Assembly (NCBI RefSeq): GCF_900187125.1
Contig: NZ_LT906468.1
Span: 744,001-808,000 of the forward strand
DNA length: 64,000 nucleotides
DNA from: Sphingobacterium mizutaii
Lineage (GTDB): Bacteria > Bacteroidota > Bacteroidia > Sphingobacteriales > Sphingobacteriaceae
Direction of reading: 5' to 3'
The notes under the pieces are model-generated. The model was not told where the DNA came from and searched no databases. It saw only the letters and a program-made list of their open reading frames with translations. Below, one piece after another: positions 33,867-41,996 of this stretch. Each line of letters begins with the position of its first letter. Position 1 is the first letter of the stretch. Position numbers and translations under genes: made by a program.

Positions 33867-35195
33867 ATGACCTATCTCCTGATATCAAATCTGTCTTTAG
33901 CACTGTTCTTCCTTATTTATCGATATGGATTGAGGAAGCTGACTTTCTTTAATTTAAACCGTTGGTATTTATTGGGCAGTGTCCTAATGGCCTATCTATT
34001 GCCTTTGTTTCTCTTTGTTGAGTTGCAAGTCCCTGAAATAATCCAGATTACACTTCCAGTATTGGATTTGACTCCTAAGGCTGCACAGGTAAATCCTGCT
34101 GCAATTGAAACGATGGCTCAACAACCGAGCTGGTTTTCTGCCAATTGGATGCTGCTGGGCTACTGGCTTGGCGTGCTGATTGCCTCAGGTCTTTTGTTGT
34201 ACAGGGTCTTGCATTTGCTTGTGGACAGATGGTCTGTTAGAAATATACATGGGAGCTATTCGTTTTTTAACATCGTTAAACTGAATGTAAAGAATGAGGA
34301 TAGCAAAATGATTCAGGAGCATGAATACATTCATGTAAAACAAGGGCATAGTTATGATATTATGTTTATGGAGATAATCAGGGTTTTTAACTGGTTCAAT
34401 CCAAGTTTAATCTGGATAAGGGAAGAGCTTAAGTATCAGCATGAGTTTATCGTGGACGAGCAATTTTCAGGAAATAAGGTTGCTTATGCGGAACTGTTGG
34501 TTGCTTATGCGATGAATGTCCATCCGAATCAATTGAGTCATGAGTTTTCCAATAAATCACTTTTAAAGGAAAGAATTAATATGATTTTTAAAGATAAATC
34601 TAATACGAGAAATAGACTGTTTTACCTTTCTATATTGCCGTTAGCAGTGCTGATTTTGGGATTGGTGATTAATTGCAAATCGCCAAATAAGGAAAAAACT
34701 GAAAGTGAAGCTGTAATTGCAGAGAGTCCAACTACTGAAGCCTCGGGCGATAGCACTGTAATTATTGAAGAAGAACCAAAGGTTTCCAATAACATTGAAG
34801 GATCTCCAAAAAAGTTTGAGAAAGCTAGAGGATCTTTACCTTCGGCCTCTGGACAGCAAACCGAAAATGAGATTTTTGATTATAAAAAGGTAGAGATTAA
34901 GCCTACCTATCCAGGAGGGATCGATCAATTTAGAAAAGACGTTCTGGAGGCATATCAATTTCCACAAGCCGCCATTGATGCAGGTATAAGAGGAACAATT
35001 GAATTAAGCTTTGTTATTGATAAAGAAGGAAAAATTGGTGATATAAAACTAATTAAAGACTTGAGTTATGGAACAGGGCAGGCAGGAGTTTTGGCTATAA
35101 AATCTGCTAAGGATTGGAAGCCGGGTATAGTGAATGGTAAACCAGTACCAGTAAAATATACTCTACCAATTAGGATGGATCTTTCTCAAATGTAA
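33867..35195 (+). CDS. M56 (BlaR1-like) membrane metalloprotease with TonB C-terminus
   Basis: A 442-residue membrane protein. Helices near residues 2-18, 30-52, 91-112 and 252-270 surround a cytoplasmic zinc protease domain with HEYIH at residues 152-156, then QGHSYDIMFMEIIRVFNWFNPSLIW and YQHEFIVDEQ, the M56 pattern. After the last helix comes a low-complexity linker (about 275-340, rich in E, S, T, P) and a TonB-like C-terminal domain (about 343-442: PTYPGGIDQFRKDV, IDAGIRGTIELSFVIDKEGKIG, VPVKYTLPIRM). So in place of the penicillin-binding sensor of BlaR1 there is a periplasmic TonB-type domain that may contact an outer-membrane partner. Co-transcribed with the BlaI gene. Confidence 0.93.
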   Translation: MTYLLISNLSLALFFLIYRYGLRKLTFFNLNRWYLLGSVLMAYLLPLFLFVELQVPEIIQITLPVLDLTPKAAQVNPAAIETMAQQPSWFSANWMLLGYWLGVLIASGLLLYRVLHLLVDRWSVRNIHGSYSFFNIVKLNVKNEDSKMIQEHEYIHVKQGHSYDIMFMEIIRVFNWFNPSLIWIREELKYQHEFIVDEQFSGNKVAYAELLVAYAMNVHPNQLSHEFSNKSLLKERINMIFKDKSNTRNRLFYLSILPLAVLILGLVINCKSPNKEKTESEAVIAESPTTEASGDSTVIIEEEPKVSNNIEGSPKKFEKARGSLPSASGQQTENEIFDYKKVEIKPTYPGGIDQFRKDVLEAYQFPQAAIDAGIRGTIELSFVIDKEGKIGDIKLIKDLSYGTGQAGVLAIKSAKDWKPGIVNGKPVPVKYTLPIRMDLSQM

Positions 35196-35253
35196 AAAAA
35201 ATCCTTCTAAGTATTCTATAAATAACTTAATAACAGATTTCCATTTAATTTTT

Positions 35254-36101
35254 ATGGCGTTGATTTTTAGGGCTTTCATCAAGTTCCTACTGGGGATTCT
35301 TTTGCTTGTACTTTTTTCATGCAAAACACAGGAATTTACGAAGACTGGCTATTTCACGGCTGAGGTTGATAAGTATTTCAATGAGAAAGAAAAAGTAAAT
35401 GTATGGCTCTATCGTGCTTTTCAACCAAGTGATACGGGAAATACGGGGCTGAGGAAAGATAGCTTTTATCCCCTTGATCGAAGAATGATGAAAATGGCTG
35501 GCTTAGGGAAAAAGGGAGATAAGGTCTTGTTTTCGGTTGTCCCAGAAACAAATCCTCTGTATAATATGATTGCCATCAAACATAAAAAGAAAAGGTTTGA
35601 TAGGGCAGATTTTGTCAGGAAAGAATATTATAAGGCTCCCTATTATGAAAAGGATTATTCCTCAGAAGGGATGGACATTAAGCATGTCTATATTCCATAT
35701 GCGGAAAAAGAAGGGTTGAGCCTGTTGTTTTATGCATTAGAAGTGGAAGGCAGCCCTAAGGATAAGCCGTTGGATAAGTTTGAATACTTGGCGAAAATCA
35801 ATGCCTTGGAACTGTTTGAGCAAAAAGATTATAAAACGACTTGGCAGATATTTGATTGTGAGGATGGAGAAAGGAAAATTGGACGATACATCCCGATGCG
35901 GATTTACTAAAGGATCGGGAAACGATCTATTTAAAATTATTTGACATCTACGGTCCAAATAAGACCATTTCTTTTTTCAAACTGATCAAAAAGAATGATG
36001 TAAAAGAGATTCAATTGAAATTATGCCCGAATGAGTATGTGCTGGAATATTATGACGAGCAGGGTGTGATATTGGATAAAAGTGGCTTTAAAGTGTTTTA
36101 A
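35254..36101 (+). pseudogene. Lipoprotein gene interrupted by a frameshift
   Basis: The first frame (35254-35910) codes for 218 residues with a lipoprotein signal (LLGILLLVLFSC, Cys23) and a basic, tyrosine-rich mature part of no known family. Near 35862-35907 the reading frame changes: the frame that starts TIHPDADLLKDRETIYLKL runs on for 70 more codons to a TAA at 36099-36101 with sensible composition (FDIYGPNKTISFFKLIKKND; YDEQGVILDKSGFKVF), and a terminator follows at once. The original protein was probably about 280 residues. A one-base change (or an assembly error near GAAAGGAAAATT) explains it; programmed shifting is less likely because no clean slippery heptamer is seen. Confidence 0.72.
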
Positions 36102-36110
36102 TTAGATTAG

Positions 36111-36138
36111 AAAGGTCCTTCTGGGAAGAAGGACCTTT
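36111..36138. terminator. Bidirectional terminator between the lipoprotein gene and purC
   Basis: A 12-bp stem AAAGGTCCTTCT/AGAAGGACCTTT with a GGGA loop, T-rich on the right and A-rich on the left, between convergent genes. It starts 10 bases after the out-of-frame TAA at 36101, supporting that TAA as the original gene end. Confidence 0.92.
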
Positions 36139-36143
36139 GTTTT

Positions 36144-36827
36144 TTAGGAAAGAAACAACTTTTCAAGTTCCAATGGAGCGACATATTTGCCATCCTTGTA
36201 AACTCTCATGTTTCCTCCGGAAATTTCGTCGATCAGGATAATCTGATTGTTGGTTTTATCATGACCGAATTCTAATTTGATATCGTATAGTTCAAGACCT
36301 TTTTTTGCAAGTTCATCTTTAACGATGCCACAGATTTTTTTGGTCAAGTCTTTTAATTCTTGATATTGTTGATGGCTCAACAAGCCCAACATAGCTAAGG
36401 CATCTTCGGAAATAACAGGATCGCCGCGTTCATCGTCTTTTATGGTTACTTCGACAAAGCTTTCCAACGCTTGGCCTTCTTCGCAGTAAGCCGCATATCT
36501 TCTAAGAAAGGAACCAACGGCTCTATATCGGCAGATAACCTCCAAACCTTTACCAAATACTTTAGCATCCTTGACGATCATCTGTACTTTCTCGATGTCT
36601 GATGAAATAAAGTGGGTAGGCACTCCTAATTTATTCAGGACTTCGAAGAAATAAGTGGTCATTTTAAGGCCAGATCTTCCGGCACCTTCGATCGTTAATC
36701 CCACTGTATTTGCTCCAGGATCAAAAACGCCGTTTTCACCGGTCACATCGTCTTTGAACTGCAATAGGATTTGGTTATCACCCAGACTATAAACGTCTTT
36801 TGTTTTTCCTTGATAGATTTTTTCCAT
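36144..36827 (-). CDS. purC: Phosphoribosylaminoimidazole-succinocarboxamide synthase
   Basis: SAICAR synthase of purine synthesis, joining CAIR and aspartate with ATP. MEKIYQGKTKDVYSLGDNQI at the start, FKDDVTGENG, NKLGVPTHFIS, EVICRYRAVGSFLRRY and LYDIKLEFGHD with ILIDEISGGNMR are typical. 227 aa from the ATG at 36827; an upstream in-frame ATG at 36860 would add 11 unusual residues. Not linked to purK/purE, which lie 8 kb away on the other strand. Confidence 0.97.
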   Translation of the reverse strand: MEKIYQGKTKDVYSLGDNQILLQFKDDVTGENGVFDPGANTVGLTIEGAGRSGLKMTTYFFEVLNKLGVPTHFISSDIEKVQMIVKDAKVFGKGLEVICRYRAVGSFLRRYAAYCEEGQALESFVEVTIKDDERGDPVISEDALAMLGLLSHQQYQELKDLTKKICGIVKDELAKKGLELYDIKLEFGHDKTNNQIILIDEISGGNMRVYKDGKYVAPLELEKLFLS

Positions 36828-36899
36828 GATGGTTTCAGTTAATTGAGGCGAATTTATCAAAAATTGATAGAGATGCCTAAATTATCCTTAAAAAGTCCC

Positions 36900-37175
36900 T
36901 TACTTTTCTAGTTTTAAAAGTCGCAATTCACGTTGCAGTTCTTCAATTTTATCGATCAGGTTATTGACTACCTCTATGCCTTGAACATTGAGTTCGAGTT
37001 CATAATGCCAGGTAGAGAAACGTTCAACGTGCAGCACCTGTTCTTCTTCCAGAAACTCCTGTTCTTCTTGGATGATAATCTCAATAAGTCCGTTATTATG
37101 CAGTTCCTGGATAAAGGTGCGTTCAATATTATTGGTTTTGCAGATGTCGATTACTCTAAATAATGTCTTTTCCAT
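36900..37175 (-). CDS. cbpM: Chaperone modulator CbpM-like protein
   Basis: A 91-residue MerR-like helical protein: FRVIDICKTNNIERTFIQELHNNGLIEI (winged-helix half) and a leucine-rich coiled coil at the C-terminus (NNLIDKIEELQRELRLLK). CbpM binds the J domain of CbpA and inhibits its co-chaperone and DNA-binding activity in E. coli. The start lies three bases after the stop of the DnaJ-type gene, the conserved cbpA-cbpM order, so the two are made together. Confidence 0.9.
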   Translation of the reverse strand: MEKTLFRVIDICKTNNIERTFIQELHNNGLIEIIIQEEQEFLEEEQVLHVERFSTWHYELELNVQGIEVVNNLIDKIEELQRELRLLKLEK

Positions 37176-37178
37176 GTC

Positions 37179-38126
37179 TTATTTCTTTAATGAATCCGCT
37201 AATTGTTCTACTATTTTCTTTTGATCCTCGGATAGGTCAGTTGGTAACTTCACCTGGATTTCTGCATATAGGTCGCCAAAGTCCCCATCTTTTTTATACA
37301 CAGGGAATCCTTTTCCTTTGAGTCGGATCTTTCCGCCGTTTTGGGTTCCTGCTTTAATCTTAACGTTGATTTTTCCGGTTAAGGTATCGACTATAGTCTC
37401 GCCACCTAATAGGGCGGTTGGCAGGTCGATTTCAATATTGGTATAGAGGTCGTTTCCCTTCCGTACGAACTTCGAATCAGGTCTGATGGAAAAAGTGATG
37501 TACAGGTCGCCTTTAGGGCCGCCATTGACGCCATCGCCACCTTGGCCTTTTAGTTTGATCTTCTGTCCGTCTTCAACTCCAGCAGGCACTGTGATACGGA
37601 TGTTCTTGCCGTTGACCGTAAAGGTTTGCTTATGGGTTTGAGAGGCTTGGAGCAGGGTTAGATCAACTGTGGTTTCATAGTCCTGTCCACGGTAGCTTCC
37701 TCGTTTTCCAGAAGATCTTCCACCGCCAAATCTAGAGCCAAATAGGTCTTCGAAGAAATCAGAATATTCGCCAGTGTCGTAATTTCCATTGTAATTATTG
37801 AAGTCAAATCCTTCAAAAGGATTTTGGCCAGCTCCTGCTGAACTGCCACGAGAGCCTCTGGAACGGGCATACTCCTGTTGGGCTTTTTCGTATTCCTCAC
37901 CATGTTTCCAGTTTTCACCATATTGGTCGTATTTTTTCCTTTTCTCTGGATCGGTCAGTACTTCGTTGGCCTCGTTTATTTCCTGGAATCTTTTCTTTGC
38001 ACTTTCGTCATTTGGATTTAAGTCAGGATGGAACTTTCGAGCCAGCTTCCGGTAAGCTTTTTTGATGTCATCTTGACTTGCGGATTTATCCAATCCTAAT
38101 ACACTGTAATAGTCTACAAACGCCAT
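37179..38126 (-). CDS. cbpA: DnaJ C-terminal/J-domain protein, CbpA-like
   Basis: A 315-residue class B J-domain protein: J domain (residues about 4-70) with the HPD motif at 33-35, a G/S/F/N/Y-rich linker (about 85-145) and two C-terminal client-binding domains ([75 protein letters not shown]). There is no cysteine-rich zinc domain, which separates it from true DnaJ and suits CbpA. It would stimulate DnaK and may bind curved DNA. First gene of the cbpA-cbpM pair, divergent from ferritin. Confidence 0.93.
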   Translation of the reverse strand: MAFVDYYSVLGLDKSASQDDIKKAYRKLARKFHPDLNPNDESAKKRFQEINEANEVLTDPEKRKKYDQYGENWKHGEEYEKAQQEYARSRGSRGSSAGAGQNPFEGFDFNNYNGNYDTGEYSDFFEDLFGSRFGGGRSSGKRGSYRGQDYETTVDLTLLQASQTHKQTFTVNGKNIRITVPAGVEDGQKIKLKGQGGDGVNGGPKGDLYITFSIRPDSKFVRKGNDLYTNIEIDLPTALLGGETIVDTLTGKINVKIKAGTQNGGKIRLKGKGFPVYKKDGDFGDLYAEIQVKLPTDLSEDQKKIVEQLADSLKK

Positions 38127-38276
38127 ATTGAATATTAATTTAAAAAAAGAACAAGTAGAGTAGGGTTTTGTTTATTAATAGCCTTTCTCAAATTTACAAT
38201 GTATATGTGTAAAAGTAAAGGGAGAAAAGGTAAACAAAGTGGGATATGAAGTGTTAAAAGATAAAAAGGAATTATT

Positions 38277-38831
38277 ATGGATACCAATAGACTTTCAAAA
38301 GCGATGGAAGCATCGTTGATTAAACAAATGACAAAAGAAAACCAAGCATCTCAGATTTATTTGGCTTTGGGTTGTTGGGCAGATACGAAAGGTTATGGCG
38401 GTGTTGCGAATTTCTTGTTTCGCCATGCTCAGGAAGAAAGAAACCACATGATCAAGATCATGATGTATATTCTTGAAAGAGGAGGGACACCAAAAGTTGA
38501 GGCGGTTGCCGAGCATACGAAGCTGCCTAAATCCATGTCTGAATGTTTTAATATGGTTTTTCAGCATGAGGTGGATAATACAAATGCCATCTATGGATTG
38601 GTAAACCAATCGATGGAGGAAAAGGATTGGGCGACTTGGAACTTTGCACAGTGGTTTGTTAAAGAACAGACCGAAGAAGAGAAATTAGCAATGTCCTTGA
38701 TTGATAAATTGAAGATCGCTGGTGGTGATCGCGCAACGGACGAGTCTCTTTTTGAACTGGATAAATACTTAGGAAATGCTCCTGATGATGTGCCGTTGGC
38801 AAGAGAATCGACGGCAGACAATCCGGAATAA
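38277..38831 (+). CDS. Ferritin
   Basis: A non-haem bacterial ferritin (FtnA type), 184 aa, a four-helix bundle storing iron as ferric mineral. Ferroxidase ligands are visible as Glu in TKENQASQIYLALG, Glu-x-x-His in HAQEERNHM, and Glu/Gln in FVKEQTEEE. NFLFRHAQEE and ATWNFAQWFVKEQ are the family blocks. No haem-binding methionine pattern of bacterioferritin is seen. Monocistronic, closed by a terminator shared with the opposite strand. Confidence 0.95.
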   Translation: MDTNRLSKAMEASLIKQMTKENQASQIYLALGCWADTKGYGGVANFLFRHAQEERNHMIKIMMYILERGGTPKVEAVAEHTKLPKSMSECFNMVFQHEVDNTNAIYGLVNQSMEEKDWATWNFAQWFVKEQTEEEKLAMSLIDKLKIAGGDRATDESLFELDKYLGNAPDDVPLARESTADNPE

Positions 38832-38857
38832 CAATATTTGGCGAATAGCTGAAAATG

Positions 38858-38883
38858 AAAGGGCAGATAATTTTCTGCCCTTT
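38858..38883. terminator. Bidirectional terminator after ferritin
   Basis: A 10-bp stem AAAGGGCAGA/TCTGCCCTTT with a 6-base loop and T-rich flank. It also serves the minus-strand operon whose last small frame ends at 38886. Confidence 0.9.
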
Positions 38884-38885
38884 TC

Positions 38886-39077
38886 TTATTTATTGATTAA
38901 CTGCAAGGAATCATGCCATTCCATTGGAGTTTCCATTTTTTGATGGACAGAAAATGTGTTTTTTTCATTGTCTTTGTCAGAGACTTTCTCTTGATCAACA
39001 TGGATCAATGATTGGAGAAATGGATTTATTGCGATCAAGAGCATGCTGATAAACTTGAACAGGATATTGAAAAACAT
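38886..39077 (-). CDS. Small hydrophobic protein at the end of the GntR/ABC operon
   Basis: A 63-residue frame starting MFFNILFKFISMLLIAINPF (one membrane helix) with a charged tail (DQEKVSDKDNEKNTFS). On the coding strand AAAGGAG lies five bases before the ATG, a strong Shine-Dalgarno, and the frame begins 13 bases after the stop of the previous gene and stops three bases before the terminator. This fit between RBS, operon spacing and terminator favours a real gene. No family recognised; perhaps a small accessory of the transporter. Confidence 0.6.
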   Translation of the reverse strand: MFFNILFKFISMLLIAINPFLQSLIHVDQEKVSDKDNEKNTFSVHQKMETPMEWHDSLQLINK

Positions 39078-39090
39078 AGTTTCTCCTTTC

Positions 39091-39867
39091 TTATTTTGGT
39101 TTTTTCGAATTGTAATAATCCAAATTGCCTGAAAGTGCCAAGGATTTTACACGTTTATCTTCTGGGTAATTTCCAACGATAATATTGCTGAGCCCTTGGA
39201 GTTCGGCGTTTAGGGAGTCAATATGGTTATTGTTTAAAACCTCCAGCATGCCATCGTTCAATTTCACATCAAGCTTACTGAAGCTGATGTTGTCAACATT
39301 TACCTTTGATTTTCCTGCTATTTGCATACTAAATGGATTGCTGAAATTTTGGCTTTCTCGAGAATAATTGCGAATTCTTATGGTACTGTTCTTGAGAACC
39401 GCAATTTTATTGAGGCCTTTGGCGATACTATCTGTTGGGATTATTTCAATAGATCCATTAAAATTTTCTAAGGTTATACTGTAGGCTTGATCAGGATTTA
39501 AGGTGAGTTCAACACTTGAAAATAACTTCTTGGTTGGAGTAACTTGTAATGTGTCGCCGATTTTTTTATGAACAAAGTTGATTACTTGATTACTTAGCTT
39601 TGCGGAAATTAAGGTTGTATCTGCATATCCAACGGATAAGAAAGTGTTTTTGTCAAAACCGATAATTTTTATGTGCTTAATGCCATCTAAGGATACTTTC
39701 TCTATTTTATCGGTCTGATCAAAATTTTTGACAAATGCAGAGACCAAATCGCGGGGTTCACGGCTAAGGGGGTCTGCAAATACAATACCTTGCAATGGCT
39801 TTATGACTAAGCAGACCAACCAAAGAATGGCAAGGGCGCTAAACAATAATATATTTGACTTTTTCAT
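39091..39867 (-). CDS. Membrane-anchored protein with beta-rich periplasmic domain
   Basis: 258 residues: one N-terminal membrane helix (about 5-28) and a periplasmic part made of regularly spaced short beta strands (IKHIKIIGFD, YSITLENFNGSIEIIP, KVNVDNISFSKLDVKLNDGMLEVLNN, LNAELQGLSNIIVGNYP), which recalls the right-handed beta-helix DUF2807/DUF4097 proteins. No catalytic motif. It lies between the GntR gene (two-base gap) and the small hydrophobic frame in the same operon, so it probably takes part in whatever the ABC transporter does at the envelope. Confidence 0.75.
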   Translation of the reverse strand: MKKSNILLFSALAILWLVCLVIKPLQGIVFADPLSREPRDLVSAFVKNFDQTDKIEKVSLDGIKHIKIIGFDKNTFLSVGYADTTLISAKLSNQVINFVHKKIGDTLQVTPTKKLFSSVELTLNPDQAYSITLENFNGSIEIIPTDSIAKGLNKIAVLKNSTIRIRNYSRESQNFSNPFSMQIAGKSKVNVDNISFSKLDVKLNDGMLEVLNNNHIDSLNAELQGLSNIIVGNYPEDKRVKSLALSGNLDYYNSKKPK

Positions 39868-39869
39868 AA

Positions 39870-40223
39870 TTAGTTCGATTTATAGAGTTCGATTAATTCT
39901 TCTTCCGTGATCTTCAATAGTTTTGCTGTCTGGAAGAATTTTGGTGCTTCTACCTGGATGAAATTTTCCTTTTTTTCTTTTAGGATGATCTGAATGGCAT
40001 TGTCAGCTACAAATAGTCCGAGTCCACGTTTATTGAATATGATTTCATCTTGTTGGAGCTTATCATAAGCTCTCATGACTGTATTGGGGTTTACTTCCAC
40101 AGAGGAGGCAAATTCTCGGACAGAGAGGATCTTTTCTCCAACCTGCCACTCATCTTTGAGGATCTTCTCCATCACGATGTCGATGATCTGCAGGTAAATG
40201 GGTTTATCTGATTGAAATTGCAT
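39870..40223 (-). CDS. GntR-family regulator, YtrA subfamily
   Basis: A 117-residue winged-helix repressor: MQFQSDKPIYLQIIDIVMEKIL, VGEKILSVREFASSVEVNPNTVMRAYDKLQQDEIIFNKRGLGLFV (residues about 28-72). It has only a short C-terminal dimerisation tail, as in YtrA-type regulators, which usually repress neighbouring ABC transporter operons. The start codon abuts the stop of the preceding membrane gene. The dyad TAGTGTA-N12-TACACTA at the operon promoter is its likely operator. Confidence 0.92.
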   Translation of the reverse strand: MQFQSDKPIYLQIIDIVMEKILKDEWQVGEKILSVREFASSVEVNPNTVMRAYDKLQQDEIIFNKRGLGLFVADNAIQIILKEKKENFIQVEAPKFFQTAKLLKITEEELIELYKSN

Positions 40224-41003
40224 CTAGACCTCCTTTTCCTTTAAGAAATAATAAAAACCGAGATAGGTAATTAAGGCAGCGGCAAAGCTAGGTACCCAGC
40301 TGTAGAACGTCATATAGGATAGGTTGGAAATATGATATGAATACCCATCCCAGATCCTTGAACTGATAAAAACTCCCAAAGCCACTCCCGTGAGCAAAAT
40401 CGCAGCTGAAATAACTAGGCTGTATTTTCTGAAATAGAGTGCAGCAAACAAGAAATAAGGATAAAAAAGGAAGAACAACAATGCCATCGGAGCAGATATG
40501 ATCGTGAAGCTGCCGATATAAAAGATGCTGTATTTTGAGATTTCAGTGTAGAGTTTGCCTTGACGGTCTAATGCCGCTATAACCTCATCCCAATACTGTT
40601 GCCTGAAATATATTTCAATGATATAATTGAGGCCAAGGATAATGAGGTAATTATATAAGAGAATGAATAGTCCGATCAATAGGTAAGCAGTTAGTTTCTG
40701 CCAGGAATTCATCGGAATAGTGAAATCATAACTTTTATAGAATAAGCTAGAAATAAAGGTTAAATGAATGAAAGGCAATCCTACAATCAATGCAAAGCTC
40801 CATTTGATATTATTGCTATCCACAAGATTGATCAAAATATTGTCATCGATTTCGCTTTTAGGCATCAAGAGGTAGGTTGAAATATCATTGCTAACAAATA
40901 TCAAGCATATAGAATAGGATATGATTGCAATAACCGGAATCGAAATCAACAAGTATCGATGGGATGCAAAAATGCTGTTTAGATATTGGGAAACTGTCTT
41001 CAT
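40224..41003 (-). CDS. ABC transporter membrane subunit (uncharacterised)
   Basis: 259 residues with about six membrane helices (near 17-35, 68-90, 105-128, 155-178, 183-207 and 225-250). No recognisable family motif, but it sits between an ATP-binding protein gene (4-base overlap) and a YtrA regulator, the standard place for the permease of such exporters. Loops carry sequences like DRQGKLYTEISKYS. Substrate unknown; relatives respond to cell-wall or membrane stress. Confidence 0.8.
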   Translation of the reverse strand: MKTVSQYLNSIFASHRYLLISIPVIAIISYSICLIFVSNDISTYLLMPKSEIDDNILINLVDSNNIKWSFALIVGLPFIHLTFISSLFYKSYDFTIPMNSWQKLTAYLLIGLFILLYNYLIILGLNYIIEIYFRQQYWDEVIAALDRQGKLYTEISKYSIFYIGSFTIISAPMALLFFLFYPYFLFAALYFRKYSLVISAAILLTGVALGVFISSRIWDGYSYHISNLSYMTFYSWVPSFAAALITYLGFYYFLKEKEV

Positions 41004-41818
41004 AATTCTATTGGTTTAGGATTGTTGGTGAATGCGTTAAAGAGGAATTCAATGTCCAGTTTGGATTCGTTTTCTGAATGGTTTTTCACTAAATAATAAG
41101 GTCCTGATAGTTCCTCTTGGGTGAATAGCGCCTGTTCCGCATCGATTGTTGATTTGCTGATCTTGAATTTCCTGGATAAATGATAGATGTTTTCATCTAA
41201 AACCAGGCTCCCACCTTTCATAATCATCAAATGATCAAAAAGCGTGTCAACATCGCGGATCTGATGGGTTGCAATTAAGAAAATTCGCTCATCATTGATG
41301 AACTTAGTAAGCAACTTCCTGAACACAGCTTTGGAAGGGATATCCAATCCATTGGTGGGTTCATCCATCAATAAGACCGAACTGTGGCAGGCCAATGCGA
41401 AGGAAAGATGGACCTTTCGGTGCTGTCCTAAAGAAAGTGCTCTAAGCCTATTGCTGATCGGAATATTGAACTCTTTGATACAGTCCAAGTATTGTTGATG
41501 GTCGTACTTGCTGTAGAACGCTCCATAAAGCTTTCCGAATTGTTCGATCCTTAGGTCAGGTAATTTGCTGTGATCTGGTAGGAAATAAACCTCGTTCAGG
41601 TAGGCTGCGATTCGTTCGGAACTGCGAAGTCCATTGAATTCAATGCTTCCATCCTTGGGTAACAACATGCCCACGATGAGTTTCAATAAAGTGGTCTTGC
41701 CTTCTCCATTTAAACCTAATAAGCCATATATTTTTCCAGGCTTCAAGGTTGTGTTGATATTCCAAAGAATATTCTTGTTCGGTTTATAATAATACGATAA
41801 TGATTTAATGGTTAACAT
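41000..41818 (-). CDS. ABC transporter ATP-binding protein
   Basis: 272 residues. Walker A GLNGEGKTT at 35-43; the signature is LSLGQ instead of LSGGQ; Walker B is VLLMDEPTNGLD, and the H-loop is ATHQIRD. It resembles the ATPases of YtrB/EcsA-type exporters. The ATG at 41818 (MLTIKSLSYYYKPNKN) is chosen over a frame reaching 41971, because the longer version would read through the promoter and operator and has no ABC-like sequence. First gene of the operon ABC-ATPase, permease, GntR, beta-rich protein, small protein. Confidence 0.93.
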   Translation of the reverse strand: MLTIKSLSYYYKPNKNILWNINTTLKPGKIYGLLGLNGEGKTTLLKLIVGMLLPKDGSIEFNGLRSSERIAAYLNEVYFLPDHSKLPDLRIEQFGKLYGAFYSKYDHQQYLDCIKEFNIPISNRLRALSLGQHRKVHLSFALACHSSVLLMDEPTNGLDIPSKAVFRKLLTKFINDERIFLIATHQIRDVDTLFDHLMIMKGGSLVLDENIYHLSRKFKISKSTIDAEQALFTQEELSGPYYLVKNHSENESKLDIEFLFNAFTNNPKPIEL

Positions 41819-41830
41819 AGCGTATTGTTT

Positions 41831-41856
41831 TAGTGTATTAATGTGGTAGTACACTA
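41831..41856. promoter_or_regulatory. Putative YtrA/GntR operator
   Basis: TAGTGTA (41831-41837) and TACACTA (41850-41856) form a 7-bp dyad with a 12-base spacer, and the right half is itself part of the near-palindrome GTAGTACACTAC. It lies at about +1 to +25 of the predicted transcript, where a bound repressor would block initiation. Confidence 0.7.
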
Positions 41857-41886
41857 CAAATATACAATCGTAATTTTTATCTGCAA
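41857..41886 (-). promoter_or_regulatory. Promoter of the GntR/ABC operon
   Basis: On the minus strand TTG (41884-41886) is followed after exactly 19 bases by TATATTTG (41857-41864), a full match to the Bacteroidota primary-sigma promoter (TTTG-N19-TAnnTTTG). Predicted start near 41850, leader about 30 nt. Confidence 0.8.
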
Positions 41887-41941
41887 GAAAAAAGTGAAAA
41901 TATTTTGAAGGATAATTTTCTAAGGGAGAGTTGATTGCATA

Positions 41942-41975
41942 AAAAATGGGCAGAATATCAATTCTGCCCATTTTT
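41942..41975 (-). terminator. Terminator after the M28 peptidase gene
   Basis: A 15-bp perfect stem (AAAAATGGGCAGAAT and complement) with a 4-base loop, ending 22 bases past the stop at 41997. Confidence 0.92.
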
Positions 41976-41996
41976 GTATTTTATTGCTCTAATTGC

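Noticed and set aside
35860..35910. Programmed -1 frameshifting in the lipoprotein gene
   Set aside because: The region has A-runs (GAAAGGAAAATT) but no X-XXY-YYZ heptamer in the zero frame and no downstream pseudoknot that I can see. Mutation or sequencing error is simpler.
41819..41971. Longer start for the ABC ATPase gene
   Set aside because: The added part covers the promoter and operator, and an ABC domain normally starts at MLTIKSLSYYY.
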